Source: Lysinibacillus pinottii
GTDB taxonomy: Bacteria > Bacillota > Bacilli > Bacillales_A > Planococcaceae
NCBI RefSeq assembly: GCF_024753545.1
Contig: NZ_JANTOO010000008.1
Location: forward strand, 43,612 to 107,611
Direction: 5' to 3'
DNA length: 64,000 nt
The translations under genes and the position numbers were made by a program. Under the pieces are notes generated by a model. It was given only the letters and a program-made list of their open reading frames with translations, was not told the origin of the DNA and made no database searches. How positions within the stretch are numbered: the first letter of the stretch is position 1; every line of letters starts with the position of its first letter. Positions 52,897-61,017 of this stretch are shown here, piece by piece.

Positions 52897-54378
52897 TTAT
52901 TGCTTCATATTAACAAATACACTTTTCACCTCAGTGTAATTGGACAAACCATATTCACCGCCCATTTCGCGACCAATTCCTGACTGTTTGTAACCACCAA
53001 ATGGCATCGTTTCCCATTCTAAACCGAAATCATTAATCCATACGGTCCCAGCTTGTAGTTTACTAGCTATATAATGTGCCTTTTTTACATTTTCAGTCCA
53101 AATGCTTGCAGCAAGTCCATACTTACTATTATTAGCACGTACGATTACCTCATCTACTGTTTCAAACGACAGAATGGACATCACTGGTCCGAAAATCTCT
53201 TCTTGAGCAATTATCATCGTGTCCTGTACATCAGCAAAGATAGTTGGTTGGACAAAATATCCCTTTTCCAGTGCTCGATCGCCACCTGCTACTATACGAG
53301 CACCCTCCTCTTTTCCTTTTTCGATATAATCAAGAACTGTATTTAATTGCTTTTGTGACACTAATGGACCCATATCTGTTTCTGGGTCTAAACCTGACCC
53401 TATCTTTAATGCTTTAGCCTTTTCTGCGAGTCGTTCAATAAATAGATTGTATAGACTACTATGCACAAATACCCGCGTACATGCACTACAGTTTTGTCCA
53501 TGATTGTACATCGTACCAGCAAAAGTTCCTTCGATCGCTTCCTCGACATCTGCATCTGGTAACACAATAGCAGGCGATTTTCCTCCAAGCTCTAATGTTA
53601 TACTTTTCACATCATCAGCAGCCTTTTTCATCACGTGTATTCCCGTCTTTGTTGACCCAGTGAAGGCTACTTTTGCTACACCTTTATGTGTAACTATCGC
53701 TTCACCCGCCTCTCCCGTACCTGGAACAATATTTACTACACCATCTGGAAAACCAGCTTGTTTCATTAACTGGCCAACATATAATAACGACAATGGCGTT
53801 TCAGCTGCTGGTTTGATGACAACCGTACATCCTACAGCTAACGCTGCCCCTAGCTTCCATGCCGCCATTGCAAGAGGAAAATTCCAAGGAATAATTTGAC
53901 CTACAACTCCAACGGGCTCATGTACAATGTAATTTAAGTAATCCTTTGACACTTGTACAGTCTGTCCTGTAATTTTTGTTGCCCAGCCTGCATAATAACG
54001 GAAATGTTGAACTGTGCCATCCACATCATCTGCAAGAGCAGCTTTATATGGTTTTCCATTGTCTAATGATTCTAGCTGTGCCAGCTCTTCACGATGCTCT
54101 TCTAGTAAATCTGCCAATTTATAAATAATTCGTGAGCGTTCAGCTGCCTCCATCATTGACCATTGACCTTCAAAAGCTTGTTGAGCAGCATGCACGGCTA
54201 GATCGATATCTTCTGCCTGTGCTTCACTTACTACGGCAATGACCTCTTCATTAGCAGGATTTAAAACATTTAATGTTTTACCTGATTGAGCTTGCACATA
54301 TTTACCATCGATATATAAGCCAATTGTAGACTGCAGAAATTCCTTTATTTGTGGCTTTAATGTCAACACTGCCTCCAT
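52897..54378 (-). CDS. Aldehyde dehydrogenase, probable alpha-ketoglutarate semialdehyde dehydrogenase
   Basis: A 493-residue NAD(P)-dependent aldehyde dehydrogenase: PWNFPLAMAAWKLGAALAVG, FTGSTKTG, the catalytic Glu in LELGGKSP and catalytic Cys in HGQNCSACTRV, EEIFGPVMSILSF, and MPFGGYKQSGIGREMG. I start it at ATG 54378, 7 bases after a G-rich ribosome site. It is last in the hydroxyproline operon after the deaminase, whose product is alpha-ketoglutarate semialdehyde, so it should form alpha-ketoglutarate for the TCA cycle. By sequence alone it could also be a betaine-aldehyde-type enzyme; context decides. Confidence 0.85.
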   Translation of the reverse strand: MEAVLTLKPQIKEFLQSTIGLYIDGKYVQAQSGKTLNVLNPANEEVIAVVSEAQAEDIDLAVHAAQQAFEGQWSMMEAAERSRIIYKLADLLEEHREELAQLESLDNGKPYKAALADDVDGTVQHFRYYAGWATKITGQTVQVSKDYLNYIVHEPVGVVGQIIPWNFPLAMAAWKLGAALAVGCTVVIKPAAETPLSLLYVGQLMKQAGFPDGVVNIVPGTGEAGEAIVTHKGVAKVAFTGSTKTGIHVMKKAADDVKSITLELGGKSPAIVLPDADVEEAIEGTFAGTMYNHGQNCSACTRVFVHSSLYNLFIERLAEKAKALKIGSGLDPETDMGPLVSQKQLNTVLDYIEKGKEEGARIVAGGDRALEKGYFVQPTIFADVQDTMIIAQEEIFGPVMSILSFETVDEVIVRANNSKYGLAASIWTENVKKAHYIASKLQAGTVWINDFGLEWETMPFGGYKQSGIGREMGGEYGLSNYTEVKSVFVNMKQ

Positions 54379-54398
54379 CAGTCTTCCCCCCTTTTCCA

Positions 54399-55301
54399 TT
54401 AATAATGTTCGATTGCCAGTACGTCTAAATTAGTCATAATTGCTTTTAGTTGTGCATCTTCTTCCTCTGTTAGTGGGAGTCGTGGTAGACGACAGGGCCC
54501 CCCTGCCCACCCTTTTAATTCCATTGCACGTTTGGTAATTTGTACATATTTACCCGATCCCTCTAAAAATGCACATAAAGGTAATAAACGATCGTAAATT
54601 GCCCAAGCTGCCTCTAAGTTCCCCTCTTTTACTTGACTATATAATTTTGTGACAAGCTCTGGCACAATATTTCCAGATACAGAAATCCACCCAACAGCCC
54701 CAACTAAAAGTGATTCGATAGCTAAGTCCTCAGAGCCACAAAATACTTCTATATCATTTTGACCTTGACGTACGATATCACGCGCTTTACCAATACTGCC
54801 GCTCGATTCTTTAATATGTGTAATATTTGGAACATCTCTACCTACTTTTAAAATCGTTTCTAAGCCAATATCTACCCCCGAAGTAAACGGGTTATTATAG
54901 ATCATGATGGGAAATTTTACAGATTCGGCTACTGATTTAAAATGAACATATATTTCCTCATCTTTTGGATGTGCGTAATAGGAATTAATTAATAATGCTG
55001 CATCTGCACCAGCCTGTTCTGCCTGCTGTGTATAGATGATTGCCTCTGCAGTTGTTTCAGCTGCTGTCCCAACAATCAATGTCATTCGCCCTTTAATTTG
55101 ATCTACAGCTACTTCTACTGCTTTAAACCGTTCTTCTTTAGTTAAACTTACAAATTCACCCGTACTACCATTAATAGCAATACCTGTGACCCCAGCTTCA
55201 ATAAAATGTTCAATATTTTGTCGGTAACCGTCCCAATCAATGTCTGTTTGATTTTTCATCGGCGTTACTAATACAGGAAATACACCTTCAAGTTTTTTCA
55301 T
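54399..55301 (-). CDS. DapA-family lyase, probable 1-pyrroline-4-hydroxy-2-carboxylate deaminase
   Basis: A 300-residue TIM barrel of the dihydrodipicolinate synthase/N-acetylneuraminate lyase family. It has GVTGIAINGSTGEFVSLT near residue 38, the Tyr in IMIYNNP, the Schiff-base Lys in NITHIKESSG (about 160-169), and FCGSEDLAIESLLVGAVGWIS. In the hydroxyproline pathway a DapA-like enzyme deaminates 1-pyrroline-4-hydroxy-2-carboxylate to alpha-ketoglutarate semialdehyde. It lies between the racemase-like genes and the semialdehyde dehydrogenase, which fits. True lysine-pathway DapA is excluded by context only. Confidence 0.85.
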   Translation of the reverse strand: MKKLEGVFPVLVTPMKNQTDIDWDGYRQNIEHFIEAGVTGIAINGSTGEFVSLTKEERFKAVEVAVDQIKGRMTLIVGTAAETTAEAIIYTQQAEQAGADAALLINSYYAHPKDEEIYVHFKSVAESVKFPIMIYNNPFTSGVDIGLETILKVGRDVPNITHIKESSGSIGKARDIVRQGQNDIEVFCGSEDLAIESLLVGAVGWISVSGNIVPELVTKLYSQVKEGNLEAAWAIYDRLLPLCAFLEGSGKYVQITKRAMELKGWAGGPCRLPRLPLTEEEDAQLKAIMTNLDVLAIEHY

Positions 55302-55328
55302 CTTTTCTTCCTCCTCTAAACTCTTTTA

Positions 55329-56201
55329 TTACACAATGATAAATCCATGATGCAAAGGATCTTCACGGTCCACTACAAATTGATGGATTCCTGTGATATA
55401 AGCTGTTAATGCAACTTCGTAGCCAGCTTCATGTTTTTGTATAATTTCAATGCTACTACCAAAAATACTGTCATTTTTTCTGACAGCCTCTTCCCCTAAA
55501 ACTGCTATTAATGCCAATATACTGTCTACACCAGGTGAACGTAATATATAGCCATCTCGCTCAAAGGTAACGGACCTGACAGAGCTATTTAATTGTTCAT
55601 ACATAATGACCCCATCTGCCGTACTATATTTCTCACTTTCTAGTAATCCCCATGTACTGATTTCTGCTAATTCTTCTAAAACAATTGCTTTAAATTGCTG
55701 TGGTTTTTCTACAACAATGTATCGTCGCTCATTATCGATAATGACTTGCTCACCTTCTAATTGTGCTGGCTTCAATATTAAATGAACTGATAATACTGCA
55801 TCTCTCTTTTCAGAAAGCTTGACATAGGCTTCATAGACACCTTTGACTGTTTCAATAGAGTAAGTATTATTTTTTGAGAGTTCTATTGTTCCTTGTTCAA
55901 TCAATGCAGTCATTGTGGCTACAAGTGCTTCATACTTAAAATTTGTAGAAGCTGCATGCTGGAAAAATAATAATCGATAGGAAGCAATAGCGGATGGTAA
56001 AACAAGACAGCCATTCATTCCACGATGTCCTCTCGGCTCATTCAACAGCAATTGTTTTGTATCTTCAAATTGTGTATTTAACTGATGATCCGCTTCCAAA
56101 ATATCTTCATGCATCAGCATGATTGGAGATTGCACAATAATGCGAAAGGCTTCTCCCACTACTTGTGTATCTATCGTTTGAAAAGACTTATGAAAATTCA
56201 T
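55329..56201 (-). CDS. Proline-racemase-fold protein lacking both catalytic cysteines
   Basis: 290 residues, ~50 shorter than the active epimerase next to it. It shares the N-terminal FQTIDTQVVGE and NEPRGHRGMNGCLVLP and the C-terminal GIHQFVVDREDPLHHGF with that enzyme. However, the first catalytic motif MCGHDTIG is replaced by LFFQHAASTNF and the second (DRSPCGTGTSAK) by LRSPGVDSILAL, so neither Cys remains. It should not racemise. It lies 28 bases before the DapA-like gene and 12 after the epimerase. Possible roles are a regulatory subunit, a non-cysteine dehydratase or a substrate-binding partner. The frame is intact, so it is probably not a pseudogene. Confidence 0.8.
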   Translation of the reverse strand: MNFHKSFQTIDTQVVGEAFRIIVQSPIMLMHEDILEADHQLNTQFEDTKQLLLNEPRGHRGMNGCLVLPSAIASYRLLFFQHAASTNFKYEALVATMTALIEQGTIELSKNNTYSIETVKGVYEAYVKLSEKRDAVLSVHLILKPAQLEGEQVIIDNERRYIVVEKPQQFKAIVLEELAEISTWGLLESEKYSTADGVIMYEQLNSSVRSVTFERDGYILRSPGVDSILALIAVLGEEAVRKNDSIFGSSIEIIQKHEAGYEVALTAYITGIHQFVVDREDPLHHGFIIV

Positions 56202-56213
56202 GTTTATCCTCCC

Positions 56214-57233
56214 TTAGTGATCCATTGGTGGAATCATCAAATAGCCTTCTTTTAATGGGTCCTGATCATTGTAAAAAAAACGATGCATCCCCATTATCCA
56301 TGCAGACCCTGTTACCTCCGGAATAACAGCTGTTAAACCACTAATAGTTACTTCTTCTAGTACACGTGCTTTAAACATTGTCCCCACAATACTTTCATAG
56401 ACGAAGGACTCATTGAGAACGAGCTTATTTTTTAAATAGAGTGTAGCAATTTTGGCAGATGTACCAGTGCCACAAGGAGAACGGTCGATTCCTCCTGGCG
56501 GAACAACAACTGTATTTTTTAAATCAGCTAATGGGTTAACTGGATCTGTATAAAACTCAATATGTGTAAGTCCATGGATAAACGAGTACTCCGGATGGAC
56601 AATATCCTCCACAGCATTCACAGCATTGCGGAGACGAATAGCCGTGTTAATAATCTTCGTCGAATTGTCTACAGCTAAGTCTAGATTGATTTTTCTAGCA
56701 TCAATAATGCCGTAAAAATTCCCACCATATGCTATTTCACATTCCACTACACCTAGCTCAGAATCATTAATTTCAATTGTTTTTAATAAAAAGGATGGTA
56801 CATTTTTAAAGGTCACTTCCTTCGCTACACCATCCGTTACTTTAATCTGTACATCAATTAAACCTGCAGGTGTGTCCAATTTTATATTTGTAAAGGGTGT
56901 AGTAACCTCTATTAAATTCGCTTCAATAAGTGCTGTACAAACACCTATTGTGTCATGTCCACACATTGGTAAATAACCACCTGTTTCAATATAAATCACT
57001 CCGAAATCGGCTTCTGGTTGGCAAGGTTCTGTAATGATAACACCTGACATTACACTATGCCCTCGTGGCTCATTCATAAGAAATTTTCGAATCCAGTCAT
57101 AATTCTCTTGCATAAATAACATTTTTTCAGACATAGTTTTGCCTTCAAGCTTGGGCATCCCACTTATTAATGAACGGGTCGGATTTCCACCCGTGTGTGT
57201 ATCAATGGTCGTAAATAGTTTTTGAAAATTCAT
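56214..57233 (-). CDS. 4-hydroxyproline 2-epimerase (proline racemase family)
   Basis: A 339-residue PLP-independent epimerase with the Cys pair: C91 in LPMCGHDTIGVC and C254 in GGIDRSPCGTGTSAK. NEPRGHSVMSG contacts the substrate carboxylate. It interconverts trans-4-hydroxy-L-proline and cis-4-hydroxy-D-proline, the first step of bacterial hydroxyproline breakdown. Both cysteines exclude the Ser/Thr-bearing 3-hydroxyproline dehydratases. Proline racemase activity itself is not ruled out. Its ATG overlaps the oxidase stop by 4 bases. Confidence 0.9.
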   Translation of the reverse strand: MNFQKLFTTIDTHTGGNPTRSLISGMPKLEGKTMSEKMLFMQENYDWIRKFLMNEPRGHSVMSGVIITEPCQPEADFGVIYIETGGYLPMCGHDTIGVCTALIEANLIEVTTPFTNIKLDTPAGLIDVQIKVTDGVAKEVTFKNVPSFLLKTIEINDSELGVVECEIAYGGNFYGIIDARKINLDLAVDNSTKIINTAIRLRNAVNAVEDIVHPEYSFIHGLTHIEFYTDPVNPLADLKNTVVVPPGGIDRSPCGTGTSAKIATLYLKNKLVLNESFVYESIVGTMFKARVLEEVTISGLTAVIPEVTGSAWIMGMHRFFYNDQDPLKEGYLMIPPMDH

Positions 57234-58411
57234 TCGTGAAGCACTCCTTTCTGAAAACGACTAAGATGAACCGGTTCAGTAGGAATGCATGAATCTTTGT
57301 GCTGTAGTAATTCTTGGATAAGCTTTCCGGTAACTGCAGCTAAGCTAATGCCATCTCCTTCATGACCTGCAGCGATATAGAAGCCAGGTACTTCCTCTAC
57401 TTCACAAATAATAGGTAAATGATCTTCTGTCCATGGTCTTAACCCTGCATATGTACGAATAATCGACATATCAGCAATTTTTGGATAGAAGCGTACCGCA
57501 CGTCTAGCAATCATTTTTGCCACATCATGATTCACCTTCGTGTCAAATCCTACAAATTCTCGACTACTTCCTATTAAAAAATTTTGTGCCTCTGTCGGCT
57601 CAAACACTAAGGCTACTCCGTATTTTTCAATATCCGCATCCACCTTACGCTCTCCACCAAACTTTGAAATTAAATAACCAAATTCCATAACTTTTCTTAG
57701 TCCTACTGGTTCCTGACGTGATGCCACCAAAATATGTCCTTTACGAGGTTTAATGGGAATATCAACACTAAGCATTTGTCCAATAAACGGTGCCCAAATT
57801 CCGCAAGCATTAATGACTTTATTTGCGGTTATCCACCCCTCATTCGTTTCAAGTGAAAATGTATCATCTGGCTGCTTCTTAATATTTTTGACCTCTGTAT
57901 GTTTTTTTATCTTTGCACCCAATTTTTCAGCGGAGTGAAACATAGAAAATGTCAGCATGTATGGGTTCACTGTTGAATCCGTTTTACATTCCAATCCACC
58001 GTATAAATCATCTGCGAAGTATTTTGATTCGTTCCGCAGGTCCTCACGATCTAACATTGTAAAATCTAGACCCGCCTCTTGTTGACGATTAACCCATTGC
58101 TGTGCAGCCTCCATCTCTAGCTCACTTTCACAGACAAGAATGCTGCCAGGATTCCGATATTCAAAGCTCATATCTAACTCTCTATTTAACTCATGAACCA
58201 ATCTTTGACTGACTAAAGACATTTGACTGTCAAAGCCAGGATCTTTATCAATAGCTAAAATATTGCCATCACAACGAGAAGAAGTCCCACTTGCAAGTTC
58301 GTTTTTTTCAAGTACTGTGATATCTAGGCCCGCCTTTGCACAATAATAAGCTATTGCTCCACCAATAATGCCACCGCCAATAATTACGATATCATGATGG
58401 GAATTCTTCAT
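57230..58411 (-). CDS. FAD-dependent D-hydroxyproline dehydrogenase catalytic subunit (DadA/HcnC-like)
   Basis: A 393-residue DAO-family flavoprotein. The dinucleotide-binding GGGIIGGAIAYYCAKAGLDITVLEK starts at about residue 10; SSRCDGNILA, VINACGIWAP and the C-terminal AAGHEGDGISLAAVTG follow. I start it at ATG 58411 after GGAGGAGGG; the longest frame, to 58498, would run upstream of the sigma-54 promoter itself. It oxidises cis-4-hydroxy-D-proline to 1-pyrroline-4-hydroxy-2-carboxylate, probably in a complex with the products of the operon at 60410-62227, which supply [2Fe-2S] and second flavin subunits as in Pseudomonas/HcnABC-type enzymes. Confidence 0.88.
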   Translation of the reverse strand: MKNSHHDIVIIGGGIIGGAIAYYCAKAGLDITVLEKNELASGTSSRCDGNILAIDKDPGFDSQMSLVSQRLVHELNRELDMSFEYRNPGSILVCESELEMEAAQQWVNRQQEAGLDFTMLDREDLRNESKYFADDLYGGLECKTDSTVNPYMLTFSMFHSAEKLGAKIKKHTEVKNIKKQPDDTFSLETNEGWITANKVINACGIWAPFIGQMLSVDIPIKPRKGHILVASRQEPVGLRKVMEFGYLISKFGGERKVDADIEKYGVALVFEPTEAQNFLIGSSREFVGFDTKVNHDVAKMIARRAVRFYPKIADMSIIRTYAGLRPWTEDHLPIICEVEEVPGFYIAAGHEGDGISLAAVTGKLIQELLQHKDSCIPTEPVHLSRFQKGVLHE

Positions 58412-58445
58412 ATCTCCCTCCTCCTTTCTATTCATGACTGTATGA

Positions 58446-58462
58446 TGCAAAAAACATGCCAA
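58446..58462 (-). promoter_or_regulatory. Sigma-54 promoter of the hydroxyproline catabolic operon
   Basis: On the minus strand TTGGCATGTTTTTTGCA has exact GG-N10-GC. The +1 near 58434 gives a 24-base leader to ATG 58411. Confidence 0.85.
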
Positions 58463-58502
58463 CCTCCCAAACTGGAATTTGTTTGATAAACTAGGCACTA
58501 TG

Positions 58503-58539
58503 TGTCAAAATTATTTATATTATTCTAAATAATTAGACA
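58503..58539. promoter_or_regulatory. Probable activator-binding palindrome between the hydroxyproline operon and its regulator
   Basis: TGTCAAAATTATTTA (58503-58517) and TAAATAATTAGACA (58526-58539) form an inverted repeat differing by one indel. It is centred about 87 bases upstream of the expected hydroxyproline-operon +1 and about 45 bases before the regulator start: a classic enhancer position with autoregulation. Confidence 0.6.
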
Positions 58540-58564
58540 AATTAAAAATGAGGGGGTACTTACC

Positions 58565-60271
58565 TTGCATCCATATCATTTAATAATGAATAAAATATTA
58601 AAGCGGAATTTTGCTATAACATCTACTGACGATATTGTTTCCAAAATAAACGATGCCAGCAAGCAATATTTTGTGATTGAAAATCATAAACCTTATGGAG
58701 CAGTTCGCGGTAAAAGAAAAAACGATGTTCACTATGTTGCCTGTCATACCATCCAGTTGGATTGCCCACTCAAGAATGCTATTGAATATATGAAGGAATA
58801 CGAATTTTTACTAGTTTGTAATGAGGAAAAAAAATATTTAGGATATTTACGGAGAGAGTCCTTAGCCTACGATCTTGCCTATGAATTAGAATGTGGAAAT
58901 GCTTATTTACAAACCATTTTAAATACAATAAATGAATCATGCACAGTCATTAATGCTGAACAAAATGTAGTTTATTGGACGAAAGGAGCCGAAAGCATTT
59001 TTTCTGTGTCAGGAGAAAATATTATCGGAAAGCCAATCACTCATTTTTTCAAAGAAGATCAACTAGAAATTTTACATACTTTACAGCATAGAAAATCTGT
59101 TTATCAACAGCAGCATTTTCCTCGGGAAGATCTCGTCGTCATGATTAATTCTAATCCAGTTATGCTGCATAATAAGACAATTGGGGCAGTCGTTGCTGAA
59201 ACAGATATTACCCATGTCAAAAAATTAAACGAAGAGCTCCATATTACATCTGAGAAATTATTAAATTTAGAGAAACAGATGAGTACTAATGGTTTAGCAT
59301 TTGACCCGTTCACCCTTATTCGTGGCAATAGTCCAAAGCTTAAAGAAGTATTAGAAAAAGTAAAAAAGGTCGCAGAAACCGAGGCAAATATTTTAATTTA
59401 CGGAGAGAGTGGCGTTGGTAAAGAATTATTTGCACGTGCGGTTCATGCTATTCGAGAAAAGTCTGAAGCACCCTTTGTTGCTATCAATTGTGGTGCCATT
59501 CCAAGTGGCCTATTTGAAAGTGAGATTTTTGGTTATGAAAAAGGAGCTTTTTCTGGTGCCCATCAAAAAGGAAAAAAAGGTAAGGTAGAGCTTGCACGTG
59601 GAGGTACTTTATTTTTAGATGAAATCGGTGAGATGCCATTAGAAATGCAAGTCAAAATTTTGCGATTACTACAGGAAAAGACCTTTTATACAGTTGGTGG
59701 TACAAAGGAAATGGATGTCGAATTTAACCTAGTAGCAGCTACTAATAGAGATTTGAAGCAATTGGTGACAGAGGGGAAATTTAGAGAAGATTTATATTAT
59801 CGACTAAATGTGGTGAATTTCACCGTTCCTCCTCTTAGGGAGCGGGCATCAGATATATTAGAAATTAGCAATTACTTTTTATATGAAAAGTCAATTAAAT
59901 ATAATCGACCTATTCAAGGAATCCCAACTGAAATAGCAAATGCTCTTTTAAAATACCATTGGCCAGGCAATGTCCGTGAATTATCGAACGTTATCGAGCG
60001 ACTGGTTGTATTTTCTGATGAGGGGGCCATTCATATGGAAGACCTCCCTACTGATATTTTAGCGGTGATGCCAAAAGATAAAGCAATGGACGTTAAGATA
60101 GATTTTCCTCTAGGAACAGAGCTTAACAATCAGCTTGAACATTATGAACGTGAAATAATTTTAGACCAGCTTGCCAAAGTAAATGGTAATAAAAAAACAT
60201 GTGCTAAAAACTTAGGTATTACTCGCGCCACTTTATATAATCGATTAAAGAAATTAAACATAGATGTCTAA
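58565..60271 (+). CDS. Sigma-54-dependent transcriptional activator of the hydroxyproline regulon
   Basis: A 568-residue enhancer-binding protein. The N-terminal ~110 residues resemble a CBS-like or ligand-sensing region (TSTDDIVSKINDASKQYFVIEN). A PAS domain follows (about 115-215: ILNTINESCTVINAEQNVVYWTKGAE), then a short coiled coil and the AAA+ domain (252-480). That domain has Walker A GESGVGKE (280-287), the sigma-54 loop GAFSGA (327-332, Ser for the usual Thr), Walker B TLFLDEIGE and RLLQEKTFYTVGG. A Fis-type HTH is at the C-terminus (NGNKKTCAKNLGITRATLYNRLK). TTG 58565 has GAGGGGG 8 bases upstream. It lies between two hydroxyproline operons with -24/-12 promoters and very likely drives both. 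Confidence 0.93.
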   Translation: MHPYHLIMNKILKRNFAITSTDDIVSKINDASKQYFVIENHKPYGAVRGKRKNDVHYVACHTIQLDCPLKNAIEYMKEYEFLLVCNEEKKYLGYLRRESLAYDLAYELECGNAYLQTILNTINESCTVINAEQNVVYWTKGAESIFSVSGENIIGKPITHFFKEDQLEILHTLQHRKSVYQQQHFPREDLVVMINSNPVMLHNKTIGAVVAETDITHVKKLNEELHITSEKLLNLEKQMSTNGLAFDPFTLIRGNSPKLKEVLEKVKKVAETEANILIYGESGVGKELFARAVHAIREKSEAPFVAINCGAIPSGLFESEIFGYEKGAFSGAHQKGKKGKVELARGGTLFLDEIGEMPLEMQVKILRLLQEKTFYTVGGTKEMDVEFNLVAATNRDLKQLVTEGKFREDLYYRLNVVNFTVPPLRERASDILEISNYFLYEKSIKYNRPIQGIPTEIANALLKYHWPGNVRELSNVIERLVVFSDEGAIHMEDLPTDILAVMPKDKAMDVKIDFPLGTELNNQLEHYEREIILDQLAKVNGNKKTCAKNLGITRATLYNRLKKLNIDV

Positions 60272-60350
60272 TTTTATTAAATATATGTCAATATTTTTAT
60301 ACACATTATTCACATTCAACTAGATATCCCCTTCATATTTATTTTTTTCT

Positions 60351-60367
60351 TTGGCATAGTTTTTGCA
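60351..60367 (+). promoter_or_regulatory. Sigma-54 promoter of the electron-transfer subunit operon
   Basis: TTGGCATAGTTTTTGCA has exact GG-N10-GC. The +1 near 60379 lies 31 bases before ATG 60410. Confidence 0.85.
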
Positions 60368-60409
60368 TTATGTACTATGTTAAGTATTTTATATAGTAGA
60401 GGTGGAACT

Positions 60410-60679
60410 ATGCAAAATAAATCTATGATTGTATGCCGTTGTGAAGAAATTAGTTACGATGAATTAGTAGAAAGCGCATCAAAATATAAGTGCTCTGCAC
60501 GAGAACTGAAATTACGAACGCGTGCAGGAATGGGCTATTGTGGCGGTCGTACATGCCGTACCATGGTAGATTCTATTGCTCATCTTCATCATCCTCGCAA
60601 AAATGATGAAGTTTCATTAAAACATCAAGCCCCTATTCGACCAGTACGATTCTCCAATTTAGGGGAGGTAAAATCATGA
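60410..60679 (+). CDS. BFD-type [2Fe-2S] protein, D-hydroxyproline dehydrogenase subunit
   Basis: An 89-residue protein with the BFD-like four-Cys set: MIVCRCEEI (residues ~9-11) and GMGYCGGRTCRTMV (~44-49). It holds a [2Fe-2S] cluster and passes electrons within multi-subunit D-amino-acid/cyanide-type dehydrogenases. I start it at ATG 60410 after AGAGGTGG; the ATG at 60377 would sit at the start of transcription. It overlaps the next gene by 4 bases. In Pseudomonas the BFD domain is often fused to the flavoprotein; here it is separate. Confidence 0.85.
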   Translation: MQNKSMIVCRCEEISYDELVESASKYKCSARELKLRTRAGMGYCGGRTCRTMVDSIAHLHHPRKNDEVSLKHQAPIRPVRFSNLGEVKS

Positions 60680-61017
60680 CAGAGCGTATAATAAACCACC
60701 CAGTTTTAGGGGCTTTAACGCAAAAAGAAAAAGTAACTTTTACTTATGACGATCATTTGTTTGAAGGTTACAAAGGCGAGTCCCTAGCTGCTGCATTGCT
60801 AGCACAAGGAATACGCACTTTAAGATTGCACGAAGAAACTGGCCAGCCCCGAGGCATCTATTGTAATATTGGTCATTGTTTTGAATGCCGTGTCAATGTA
60901 AATGGCTTAGAAGGTGGACGAGCATGCTTAACTCCTCTTTCAGATGGCATGGCTGTAAAAAGTGGGCAGACACTTCCTACGACAGTAAGAGACTGGAGGA
61001 AGAACGATGAACAATAA
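60676..61017 (+). CDS. [2Fe-2S] ferredoxin-like subunit (HcnA/SoxX type)
   Basis: A 113-residue protein with a plant-ferredoxin-like fold: VTFTYDDHLFEGYKGESLAAALLAQG and the cluster ligands in GIYCNIGHCFECRVNVNG plus GGRACLTPL. It matches the HcnA-like small subunits of D-hydroxyproline, D-octopine and cyanide-forming oxidases. It overlaps its neighbours on both sides (4 and 11 bases), so translation is coupled and a 1:1:1 complex is expected. Confidence 0.88.
   Translation: MTERIINHPVLGALTQKEKVTFTYDDHLFEGYKGESLAAALLAQGIRTLRLHEETGQPRGIYCNIGHCFECRVNVNGLEGGRACLTPLSDGMAVKSGQTLPTTVRDWRKNDEQ

Noticed and set aside
54399..55301. Lysine-pathway dihydrodipicolinate synthase (dapA)
   Set aside because: The fold and Schiff-base Lys are shared, but the gene is embedded in the hydroxyproline operon between racemase-like and semialdehyde dehydrogenase genes.
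58412..58498. N-terminal extension of the D-hydroxyproline dehydrogenase
   Set aside because: It begins upstream of the -24/-12 promoter, so it could not be on the transcript; ATG 58411 has an excellent ribosome site.
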